NCBI GenBank assembly: GCA_019120475.1
Contig: DWVA01000342.1
Location: forward strand, 1 to 6,151
DNA from: Candidatus Blautia intestinipullorum
GTDB lineage: Bacteria > Bacillota > Clostridia > Lachnospirales > Lachnospiraceae
Length of the DNA stretch: 6,151 nt
Reading direction: 5' to 3'
Shown: positions 1 through 5,534 of the stretch, one piece after another
Position numbering within the stretch: the first letter of the stretch is position 1
How the letters are laid out: every line of letters begins with the position of its first letter
Program-made: the position numbers and the translations under genes
The notes under the pieces: model-generated
The model's input: the letters and a program-made list of their open reading frames with translations, nothing else
Database searches by the model: none
Told to the model about the DNA's origin: nothing

Positions 1-530
1 GCCATTTTTTACCAAAGCCACAAAGTTTTTTACACTACCGGATATACCGTAAAGACAATATAGAGTCTCACAATATTCTTACAGACCAAAATCCTGCCGT
101 TGGAGTCTTAGGCTGAAAGGAGCATTGAAAAGGATCAATATTCGTGTACAAGGAAATAATACGCCCGATAAAAAGCTGACTATGCTCTCTTTTGCGTTGC
201 TTTCATTCCGCCCCCACCTTTCATTTGCATTCTATGTAAGCCCTGCACGCATGATCAGATGCCTTGGCGAAATAGAAACCGACGTCTTTTTGGCTTACAG
301 ACCTCAGCCCACAGACTATATCTTAACATCCCCCACCTTACAGAACCCTGCTCACAGATTTCACACGCGGGAATTTCAGCAATTTGCAAGGCAGATAATG
401 AAAGTATCAGTTGTGCACAGACGTAAGACGATACTACCTGAGGATAATGCCGAACATCGCTGAAATTACACAGAGTGGAGCGTGTTGCCCCTTCTACATT
501 AACGTTATGGAAATTTAATAATTGAGATCG
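1..530. other. Intergenic stretch with no supported gene
   Basis: I find no convincing coding region here. The open frames on either strand (about 112 codons from a TTG at 125 on the + strand and 95 codons at 542-255 on the - strand) resemble no family I know. The first has only a 2-base gap between its AAAGGAG and its TTG, and the second has no ribosome binding site. The stretch does contain short repeats: CTTACAGA at 78, 294 and 337, with the copies at 294 and 337 extending to about 24 bases at 19 of 24 identity, and CCCCCACCTT at 211 and 330. No tRNA, rRNA, tmRNA, RNase P or SRP RNA signature was recognised. It may be decayed sequence, a long leader, or a structured RNA that I do not recognise. 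Confidence 0.5.
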
Positions 531-559
531 TTTCCCCCGCATATGAAATATGGTACAAT
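531..559 (+). promoter_or_regulatory. Putative extended -10 promoter for the HAAS/DUF1700 gene
   Basis: TACAAT at 554-559 is preceded by TGG at 551-553, which gives an extended -10 (TGn). A weak -35-like TTTCCC lies 17 bases upstream at 531-536. Transcription would start near 566, leaving a leader of about 75 bases before the ATG at 640. The match is good at -10 and poor at -35, so this is an inference from sequence only. Confidence 0.45.
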
Positions 560-581
560 AAGGAAGTTCTGAAGATGAAGC

Positions 582-606
582 GGAGCCGTCAGATGAAGCA
601 GGCTCC
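582..606 (+). other. Leader hairpin upstream of the HAAS/DUF1700 gene
   Basis: GGAGCC (582-587) and GGCTCC (601-606) form a perfect 6-bp inverted repeat with a 13-base loop, inside the presumed 5' leader. No U-run follows, so it is not an intrinsic terminator. The loop contains the second copy of the 9-base direct repeat AGATGAAGC (573-581 and 591-599). It could be an mRNA-stabilising stem or chance. Confidence 0.3.
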
Positions 607-639
607 TAAAACAGAAAACAGAGAATTTTGGAGAGATAT

Positions 640-1110
640 ATGACAAAATATGAATTTCTTGATATTTTAAACACACAGCTTGCCGGACAGCTTTCCTCCT
701 CCGACACAGCGTCTCATATAGAATATTATCGGAATTACATTGATGCGGAAATAAAAAAAGGACGTAAAGAAAGCGATATTTTAGCGGAGCTGGGAGATCC
801 CCGCCTGATCGCCCGGACGATCATGGATACAAGTCCGGCCTCTCATACCTATGGAGACAGTGAGAAATATTCCGCATCTTCTGAAGACAGTTATTTCTCT
901 GATCCCGAACCTCTATATTCTGAAAGCAGCTCCGGCCGCTTCCGGAAACGCAGCTATCATCTTGATCTGACAACATGGTACGGCAAGCTTCTTGTGATCC
1001 TGCTGGCGGCAGTTGTCCTCTTTCTTCTTTTCATCCTTCTGGGAATCCTGATCCCTGTTGCCGCAGTTATCTTTCTGATCATCTTCCTGATTTCCCGTTT
1101 CCGGCGATGA
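640..1110 (+). CDS. Small membrane protein with N-terminal HAAS/DUF1700-like domain
   Basis: This 156-residue protein has a helical N-terminal domain (about residues 1-62) starting MTKYEFLDIL and carrying the ILAELGDPRLIA motif typical of the DUF1700/HAAS family. A Ser/Asp/Glu-rich, probably disordered linker follows (about 63-100), then a basic patch (RFRKR, 100-104), and a very hydrophobic C-terminus (about 116-153) long enough for two closely spaced membrane helices, ending in RFRR. Family members are usually small membrane proteins beside PadR-type regulators or in envelope-stress loci; their biochemical role is not established. No PadR gene is visible here, so the gene appears to stand alone. 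ATG 640 is chosen over the in-frame TTG at 628 because GGAGAG (630-635) sits 4 bases before it and the family begins M-[ST]-K-x-E-F. The function is unknown; the family assignment is by motif. Confidence 0.8.
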   Translation: MTKYEFLDILNTQLAGQLSSSDTASHIEYYRNYIDAEIKKGRKESDILAELGDPRLIARTIMDTSPASHTYGDSEKYSASSEDSYFSDPEPLYSESSSGRFRKRSYHLDLTTWYGKLLVILLAAVVLFLLFILLGILIPVAAVIFLIIFLISRFRR

Positions 1111-1147
1111 CAGACACAGACTAATTTTTTCATGGGAAAAAGGAAGA

Positions 1148-1180
1148 GCTGCGAGAAGCACTTTTACAGCTTTTCGCAGC
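1148..1180. terminator. Shared bidirectional intrinsic terminator between convergent genes
   Basis: A 12-bp stem with one G-T wobble pairs 1148-1159 (GCTGCGAGAAGC) with 1169-1180 (GCTTTTCGCAGC) around a 9-base loop. On the + strand it lies 37 bases after the HAAS gene stop and is followed by a broken T-rich tract. On the - strand it lies 14 bases after the transpeptidase stop and is followed by CTTCCTTTTTCCC. Its position between convergent genes and the long stem support termination in both directions, although neither U-tract is perfect. Confidence 0.65.
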
Positions 1181-1194
1181 CCTTGCTCTATTCC

Positions 1195-2445
1195 TTATTT
1201 ATTATAAATACAGATTTTTGCGCCTTTTTCTACCTTCTGTATGATCTTAATCATATTACTCTCGCTAACAGAAATACATCCTCCCGTATAAGGATAACTA
1301 CCTGCACAGTGGAAGAAAATAGCTGATCCCTTTCCATATACTCCTTCTTTATTAAAATCTAAAGCTAACGCATAATTATATTGAGGATTATAGTCAATCA
1401 AGTGTTCTCCTGCGCATGAATGAGGATTTTTACGAACATCAATCAATTTATTGTAATATTTTCTATCTGCACACCAGTACAAATATGGATTTAACTTCGT
1501 ATATGGAATTTTAGCCCCTGGATTATCTTTTCTTCCGAAAGCCATGGTAAAGCCAAAGGTTCCTGTTGGAGTTTTCGCATCTCCGGCCCGTACTTTATTA
1601 ATACCATTTCTACCCACATATCCCTGACAGGAAAGCGTCTGTTTAAAAACTCCTCCCTTTTTCTCGTACATAAGAATCCTAGCTCTTGTACCGCCCTCAT
1701 ATTGTACAAAAATCAGTTGTTTTACAGTAGAATTATTTTTGTATCTGTCCAACAGTTTTGTCCATTTATCCTGTATTTCTACTGCTACTCCATTAGACGC
1801 AAACTTATACTTTTTCCCCTGAACCATTACTGTAGTATTTGAATACATGATTCCTCTGGCATTAAAAAAATATTTTTTGCCCTTTAAAGTTAGCCATCCC
1901 GTATGAGCACGTCCATTTGATTTAAAATAGTATGTCCTGCCTCCTATTTTTTTCATTCCGCCCTGGAATCGATATCCGGTTCTTGGATTAAAATAGTAAT
2001 AATATCTTCCATGTTTCACAAGACCTGTATACATAAAACCTGTAGAAACATTGAAATATCGATAGTTATTATTGCTCAATTTGTACAGACCCGTAAGCAT
2101 AAAACCTGTTCTTCTGTCAAAATATCTTTTCTGTCCTGTACTGCTGGTCATCCAACCAGTGTACATAACACCAGTACTTTTAGAAAAATATCTTCGCTGT
2201 CCAGCAGAATTCTTAATCCATCCCTTGACCTGTACCCCGGTTCTCGTGTTAAAAAAATACTTCCGACCGTTTAGCGTAAGCCATCCTTTATGCGGCCTTC
2301 CGTTTTCATAATAGTAGGTTTGCCCCCCCCTGGTAATCCAGCCGTTTCTTGTGGCAGCCTGTGTCTCTACTGTACTATTTGCAGCAAAAAAACAGGCTGT
2401 AACTACAAAAACGACTGCGAGGAAAATTTTCAAATTTCTTTTCAT
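1195..2445 (-). CDS. Secreted L,D-transpeptidase with nine cell-wall-binding repeats
   Basis: This 416-residue protein begins with a signal peptide (MKRN, a hydrophobic core to about residue 22, and a likely signal peptidase I site after TQA near residue 30). Residues 35-223 hold nine tandem repeats of about 20 residues of the choline/glucan-binding type (GW...G..YYF), which anchor proteins to wall polymers; the last one is degenerate. Residues from about 240 to 416 are a YkuD-type catalytic domain resembling the ErfK/YbiS or COG3786 group: TPTGTF (292-297), His379 in FFHCAG, and the probable nucleophile Cys390 in TGGCISVS. Such enzymes form 3-3 peptidoglycan crosslinks or attach proteins to peptidoglycan through an acyl-enzyme on the cysteine. 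The motif has GGC where many YkuD enzymes have HGC. The start is set by AGGAGGA 8 bases upstream. The gene is visibly more AT-rich than its neighbours and contains a G8 run at codons 39-41. It is transcribed alone. The family assignment is firm; the exact reaction is inferred. Confidence 0.9.
   Translation of the reverse strand: MKRNLKIFLAVVFVVTACFFAANSTVETQAATRNGWITRGGQTYYYENGRPHKGWLTLNGRKYFFNTRTGVQVKGWIKNSAGQRRYFSKSTGVMYTGWMTSSTGQKRYFDRRTGFMLTGLYKLSNNNYRYFNVSTGFMYTGLVKHGRYYYYFNPRTGYRFQGGMKKIGGRTYYFKSNGRAHTGWLTLKGKKYFFNARGIMYSNTTVMVQGKKYKFASNGVAVEIQDKWTKLLDRYKNNSTVKQLIFVQYEGGTRARILMYEKKGGVFKQTLSCQGYVGRNGINKVRAGDAKTPTGTFGFTMAFGRKDNPGAKIPYTKLNPYLYWCADRKYYNKLIDVRKNPHSCAGEHLIDYNPQYNYALALDFNKEGVYGKGSAIFFHCAGSYPYTGGCISVSESNMIKIIQKVEKGAKICIYNK
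1777..2343 (-). repeat. Nine tandem wall-binding repeats within the L,D-transpeptidase
   Basis: The repeats start at about residues 35, 54, 75, 97, 119, 141, 162, 183 and 203, each 19 to 22 residues long. The consensus is G-W/L-x(5-7)-G-x-x-Y/R-Y-F followed by a polar turn. The middle ones (75-161) share an S/T-x-x-TG-x-M-x-TG turn, and at DNA level the motif ATAAAACCTGT recurs, so copy number could change by recombination. This is the solenoid-like fold of choline- and glucan-binding repeats; the actual ligand in this organism cannot be read from sequence. Confidence 0.85.
2323..2330 (-). repeat. G8 homopolymer in the transpeptidase coding strand
   Basis: Eight C on the + strand equal eight G in the coding strand, spanning codons 39-41 (AGG GGG GGG), just after the signal peptide. 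Gain or loss of one base would frameshift the gene before the repeats and the catalytic domain. It is a potential slipped-strand site; nothing in the window shows that it actually varies. Confidence 0.6.
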
Positions 2446-2453
2446 ACTTTCCT

Positions 2454-2460
2454 TCCTCCT
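2454..2460 (-). promoter_or_regulatory. Ribosome binding site of the L,D-transpeptidase
   Basis: Read on the - strand this is AGGAGGA, 8 bases before the ATG at 2445, a near-perfect Shine-Dalgarno. It fixes the start of the signal peptide. Confidence 0.85.
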
Positions 2461-2516
2461 CTTACATAATATATTTGGTTTGTATTCTGCAAAATAGAAT
2501 TGCTATTTGCATTATG

Positions 2517-2525
2517 ATTATAACA
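2517..2525 (-). promoter_or_regulatory. Extended -10 promoter of the L,D-transpeptidase
   Basis: On the - strand TGT immediately precedes a perfect TATAAT (2522-2517). No good -35 lies 16-18 bases upstream (only CTTTTT-like sequence), which fits an extended -10 promoter. Transcription would start near 2510, about 65 bases before the start codon. Confidence 0.6.
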
Positions 2526-2594
2526 CATCTCTTTGCAAAAAAAAGCGGTTTTTCTGTCTGCTTTTCCAGCTATACTGCTCTGTCCAAAAGCGGT

Positions 2595-2618
2595 CCGGAA
2601 GCCCCTTAGAACTTCCGG
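2595..2618 (-). terminator. Possible terminator hairpin overlapping the GH3 stop codon
   Basis: CCGGAAG (2601-2595 and 2618-2612 arms) forms a perfect 7-bp stem around a 10-base loop that contains the TAA stop of the GH3 gene. On the - strand it is followed by ACCGCTTTTGG, so the U-run is short and displaced. A run of eight T lies further downstream at 2544-2537 without an obvious GC-rich stem. Termination here is plausible but weakly supported. Confidence 0.35.
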
Positions 2619-5128
2619 TACGGTTTCGGGTTTTCATACTGATTTGACTGCCAGATAATGTTGATAAGCCTGCTGACGCATGCCCGCAGATCTTCCCCGG
2701 AAAGGGTTCCCTCCGCCAGTTCTTTTTTCAGATTTTCCCGGTCGCAGACCGCTCCCGGCATAACAAGATCATTTCCTGCACGCATACAGCCCGAAGCTGT
2801 ACAGTCCGGTCCTGTCTCCGTAGTGGTCCAGTCCGTCATGATCACTCCCTGGAACCCCCATTCGCAGCGGGCAGCCTTTGTACAAAGATCACTGCAGTTG
2901 GCGGCATGCACCCCATTGATCAGATTATAGCTCGTCATAATAGACATTGGCTGGGCTTCCTTTACAGCAATCTCAAATCCCTTCAGATAGATCTCACGGA
3001 GGGCTCTTTCCGACAGGATACTGTCACTGTTCATCCGGTTGTCTTCCTGATTGTTGCAGGCAAAATGCTTGATCGTCGTTCCGCATCCGGGCACCTGCTG
3101 AACACCTCTGGTCACAGCCGCCGCCATTTTTCCGGAAAGGAGCGGATCCTCGGAATAATATTCAAAATTACGTCCGCACAGAGGATTTCTGTGGATATTC
3201 ATTCCCGGAGCCAGCCATAAAGTCACGCCGAACTCCTCCATCTCTCCTCCGATCATCTCACCGGTTTCTTCCAGCAAGTCCACATTCCACGTCTGAGCCA
3301 GAAGAGTTCCCACAGGGATAGCCGTACAGTACTGATAGTAGGCATCGCCCGGTTCTTCCCTGCTTCCCTGATAAAAGATTCCTCCCTCAAAACTGAATTC
3401 AAATGGTCTGTTGACAATTTTCCCTTCATATACATGGTAATTCTTCATCAGCCGCAGCCCGGCGGGACCATCCGCCAGAACGATTCCCGCCAGTCCCTGT
3501 TTCTCTGCACAGCCGCTTGTCTCTCCTGCCGATCCCGGCACTGCGATGCCGGCGGCGCCAAGATTTCCTCCCTGGCCTTTGTCCGGATCGCCGCTTGCCA
3601 GAGACACAAGCTGATCTTCTGTCAAAGTATCCGCAAACTCTGCGGCCTTTTCGGGAATAAGCTGCGCGTTTGTTTTATAAATCACTGTTTCTGTTTTAAT
3701 GGAATCGCTCTTTATCCTCAAAACAGGCAGCCCTTCTTCCTTTACATATTGAAGAAGCGCTTCTCTCTTCTCTCTCGCCTTTTCCGGCTCTGGTTTCAGC
3801 TCCTCCAGTTTTTCTTTTAAAGGACAGATATTGTCTGTTTTCTGCAGCATAACTTCTCTGTCAAGTCGGAGAACAGCTACGGGGTTGGAGGTTTCCAGAC
3901 TGCTGCCTGCCCATATTACATAATCTCCGGCTTCCATGATCCAGCCTCCGTCCTCCTGACTATAAGAGGCGAGATTCTCCAGAGGAAACTCCAGCAGCAT
4001 GGTTTCCTTCTGACCGGGCGCGATATCCTCTGTTTTTCCGAAGGCGGCCAGTCTTCTATATTCCTTGTCCAGCTTTCCCTGGGGACAGGTTACATAAATC
4101 TGTACAACCTCCCTGCCGCTGTAAGCAGTCCCTATATTGACCGTTTCCGTCTCCACAACAATTTTTTCATTCTCATTAAATACCACAGAAAGAACCTTTG
4201 TCCTAAAATCCGTATAGGACAGCCCGTATCCAAAACCGTAGCGCACAGGAACATCAAAGGTATCAAAATACCGATACCCTACATAGATTCCTTCTTTATA
4301 ATAAGCTTTTTCCGTATTTCCGTTGTTATGAGAAAATTCTTCGCTAAAGGGATAGTCTCCATACCGGTACGCCCAGGTATCCGTAAGCTTTCCGGAAGGA
4401 ATGACTCTGCCGCTTAAGATATCCGCGAAAGCATGGCCGCCCTCCATTCCCGGCTGTGAGATCTGAAGCAGCGCTTCAATCCTGCCGCAGTTATCCATAA
4501 AGGACAGATCTACAGGCCCTCCGGCATTTACCGCCACGATCACATGGGCATACAGTCCGCACAGCTTCTTAATCTGTCTTTTTTCTTCTTCTGACAGAAG
4601 ATAATCGCCTTCCCGAAAGAAACGGTCAGCTCCCTCCCCCGCAATACGGCTCAGAACATAAACCGCCGTATCCGCGTCGGTTTTTTCCACATCCATCCCT
4701 TCCGGCATACGGAAAGGCGAGGAAGAGTAAATATCAAAAAAGTTCCTGCTGTCCCCGCTCTCTTTTACTTTTTTCAGGATCTCATCCCGCCAGGCCTCTC
4801 TCGCCTTCCTGTAACGCAGCTCATAGTCCTGTATCCATTCCTCTGTTGTGATCACATATCCGGTGTCCTTCATTCCCTGAAAGATACTTACCGTTTCACG
4901 CTCGTTTACATCCCCTGATCCGGTTCCGCCCTTTACAGTTTTCGACGCCCCCACGCCGTATAAAGCTACTTTTGTTCCGGGTTTCAGGGGCAGAAGATTT
5001 CCCTCGTTTTTTAAAAGAACCATGCCCTCTGCCGCGGCTTTTCTGGCAAGCTGGCGGTTTACTGTCTCACGAAGAGAGACCGCCTGATCCCTTGTCCCGG
5101 GAAAATGTCTTTGCTTCATAACCTTCAT
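2606..5128 (-). CDS. Glycoside hydrolase family 3 beta-glucosidase, circularly permuted domain order
   Basis: This 840-residue protein has no signal peptide, so it probably hydrolyses beta-glucosides (or a related beta-glycoside) in the cytoplasm, releasing the terminal non-reducing sugar with retention. The usual GH3 order (barrel, alpha/beta sandwich, Fn3-like) is permuted. The sandwich comes first (about 25-308, from AAEGMVLLKNEG to FGYGLSYT), then the Fn3-like domain (about 320-415, VVQIYV near 341), a charged linker (about 430-490), and the TIM barrel last (about 495-825). Visible active-site residues are Asp766 in IMTDW (nucleophile), Glu165 in AGEGADR (likely acid/base by analogy with other GH3 enzymes), DGPAGLR at 553-559, GRNFEYYSEDP at 652-662 and KHF at 687-689. 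The order matches Butyrivibrio and Ruminococcus albus type beta-glucosidases. The start at 5128 is preferred over the in-frame ATG at 5173 because GGAGGAGGA (5145-5137) lies 8 bases upstream and 5173 has no binding site. No transporter or regulator adjoins it. Substrate preference is not readable. Confidence 0.93.
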   Translation of the reverse strand: MKVMKQRHFPGTRDQAVSLRETVNRQLARKAAAEGMVLLKNEGNLLPLKPGTKVALYGVGASKTVKGGTGSGDVNERETVSIFQGMKDTGYVITTEEWIQDYELRYRKAREAWRDEILKKVKESGDSRNFFDIYSSSPFRMPEGMDVEKTDADTAVYVLSRIAGEGADRFFREGDYLLSEEEKRQIKKLCGLYAHVIVAVNAGGPVDLSFMDNCGRIEALLQISQPGMEGGHAFADILSGRVIPSGKLTDTWAYRYGDYPFSEEFSHNNGNTEKAYYKEGIYVGYRYFDTFDVPVRYGFGYGLSYTDFRTKVLSVVFNENEKIVVETETVNIGTAYSGREVVQIYVTCPQGKLDKEYRRLAAFGKTEDIAPGQKETMLLEFPLENLASYSQEDGGWIMEAGDYVIWAGSSLETSNPVAVLRLDREVMLQKTDNICPLKEKLEELKPEPEKAREKREALLQYVKEEGLPVLRIKSDSIKTETVIYKTNAQLIPEKAAEFADTLTEDQLVSLASGDPDKGQGGNLGAAGIAVPGSAGETSGCAEKQGLAGIVLADGPAGLRLMKNYHVYEGKIVNRPFEFSFEGGIFYQGSREEPGDAYYQYCTAIPVGTLLAQTWNVDLLEETGEMIGGEMEEFGVTLWLAPGMNIHRNPLCGRNFEYYSEDPLLSGKMAAAVTRGVQQVPGCGTTIKHFACNNQEDNRMNSDSILSERALREIYLKGFEIAVKEAQPMSIMTSYNLINGVHAANCSDLCTKAARCEWGFQGVIMTDWTTTETGPDCTASGCMRAGNDLVMPGAVCDRENLKKELAEGTLSGEDLRACVSRLINIIWQSNQYENPKPYRKF

Positions 5129-5136
5129 AGTGAAAT

Positions 5137-5145
5137 TCCTCCTCC
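5137..5145 (-). promoter_or_regulatory. Ribosome binding site deciding the GH3 start
   Basis: GGAGGAGGA on the - strand, 8 bases before the ATG at 5128. It lies inside the longer open frame that begins at 5173, so it argues that translation starts at 5128 and that the extra 15 codons are leader. Confidence 0.8.
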
Positions 5146-5152
5146 ACATCAC

Positions 5153-5168
5153 GCCGGAGTCCTCCGGC
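5153..5168 (-). other. Hairpin in the GH3 leader just upstream of the ribosome binding site
   Basis: GCCGGA and TCCGGC form a perfect 6-bp GC-rich stem around a 4-base loop, ending 7 bases upstream of the GGAGGAGGA. No U-run follows. It may stabilise the mRNA or tune translation; a regulatory role is only a guess. Confidence 0.35.
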
Positions 5169-5230
5169 ATCATACTTGCACTATCTTTATTTTATCTCTC
5201 CTCCGCTCTCCATACAACCACAAGATGCCA

Positions 5231-5259
5231 AATATACAGACTGCACAATTTTTTCTCAA
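5231..5259 (-). promoter_or_regulatory. SigA-type promoter of the GH3 beta-glucosidase
   Basis: On the - strand TTGAGA (5259-5254) and TATATT (5236-5231) are separated by exactly 17 bases. Both hexamers are one or two changes from consensus. Transcription would start near 5224, giving a leader of about 95 bases before the ATG at 5128. It is divergent from the fhs promoter, with about 46 bases between the two -35 boxes. No clear catabolite-repression (cre) palindrome was recognised. Confidence 0.65.
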
Positions 5260-5305
5260 TTTATTTGTGCTTACTGTATAAATTTTTCTCTATTTTGATA
5301 AATTA

Positions 5306-5334
5306 TTGACAATCATTGAAATCTGTGCTAATAT
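5306..5334 (+). promoter_or_regulatory. Strong SigA-type promoter of fhs
   Basis: TTGACA (5306-5311) is a perfect -35. A 17-base spacer leads to TAATAT (5329-5334), preceded by TGC as an extended -10. Transcription would start near 5341, just ahead of the riboswitch aptamer, so the promoter drives the riboswitch-controlled transcript. Confidence 0.8.
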
Positions 5335-5352
5335 CTTTTCGACAAGAAAAAA

Positions 5353-5424
5353 ACCTCTGACGACTGACGGAAACGTGGACAACCACAGGGGAATCAGAGA
5401 TTTGCAGCGCCGACCGTCTGGGCA
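5353..5424 (+). ncRNA. ZTP (pfl motif) riboswitch aptamer controlling fhs
   Basis: The leader matches the ZTP/ZMP riboswitch layout. P1 is CTCTGA (5355-5360) with TCAGAG (5394-5399). Inside it lie GACTGACGG, a P2 hairpin of GTGG (5375-5378) with CCAC (5383-5386), and the GGGG at 5388-5391. The downstream 3' element reads GCCGACCGTCTGGGC (5409-5423). The pseudoknot can form between GACGG (5366-5370) and CCGTC (5414-5418). The usual form, as I recall it, is GGCGG with CCGCC, so both sides have changed together and pairing is kept. ZTP riboswitches sense a purine intermediate that accumulates when 10-formyl-tetrahydrofolate is short and commonly precede fhs and purine genes, which fits the downstream gene. 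Confidence 0.88.
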
Positions 5425-5457
5425 GTATTTGAAGGTTTTCAGATACTGCTCTTTTTT
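5420..5457 (+). terminator. Riboswitch expression platform: intrinsic terminator
   Basis: A 14-bp stem with two G-T wobbles pairs 5420-5433 with 5438-5451 around GGTT, followed at once by six T (5452-5457). Its first four bases (GGGC, 5420-5423) belong to the conserved 3' end of the ZTP aptamer. Ligand binding should therefore prevent the terminator stem from closing and switch fhs on, the usual ON mechanism of transcriptional ZTP switches. Confidence 0.88.
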
Positions 5458-5481
5458 CATACCGGGAAGAATCTTTTTCCG

Positions 5482-5517
5482 ATATGGAACGGCGTAATGC
5501 CAAAACGTTTTTCATAT
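5482..5517 (+). other. Second hairpin between riboswitch terminator and the fhs ribosome binding site
   Basis: ATATG (5482-5486) pairs with CATAT (5513-5517), and AACG (5488-5491) with CGTT (5506-5509), with a small internal loop. The apical part can also fold as GGC/GCC. The stem ends one base before AAAGGAG. Only read-through transcripts contain it. It could affect access to the ribosome binding site or act as a 5' stabiliser; neither is shown. Confidence 0.35.
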
Positions 5518-5534
5518 GAAAGGAGAAACAACTT

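Noticed and set aside
125..463. 112-codon open frame on the + strand starting with TTG
   Set aside because: Its AAAGGAG is only 2 bases from the TTG, the protein resembles no known family, and the composition looks non-coding.
255..542. 95-codon open frame on the - strand
   Set aside because: No ribosome binding site and no recognisable domain; it overlaps the other spurious frame and the promoter of the HAAS gene.
628..639. TTG start adding four residues to the HAAS/DUF1700 protein
   Set aside because: The GGAGAG that serves ATG 640 lies within these codons, and the family starts at the later Met.
2011..2311. Two + strand frames of 87 and 79 codons across the transpeptidase repeats
   Set aside because: Both are antisense to the repeat array; their apparent internal repetition (HKTC) only mirrors the real repeats on the other strand.
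1777..2343. Regularly spaced repeats considered as a CRISPR array
   Set aside because: The repeats are in frame, about 60-66 bases long with no unique spacers, and code for wall-binding modules.
3434..3820. 128-codon frame on the + strand inside the GH3 gene
   Set aside because: It is antisense to the conserved GH3 barrel and linker coding sequence, with no ribosome binding site or domain.
5129..5173. N-terminal extension of 15 residues on the GH3 enzyme
   Set aside because: ATG 5173 has no Shine-Dalgarno, while a strong one precedes ATG 5128. The extension would also translate through the leader hairpin and that binding site.
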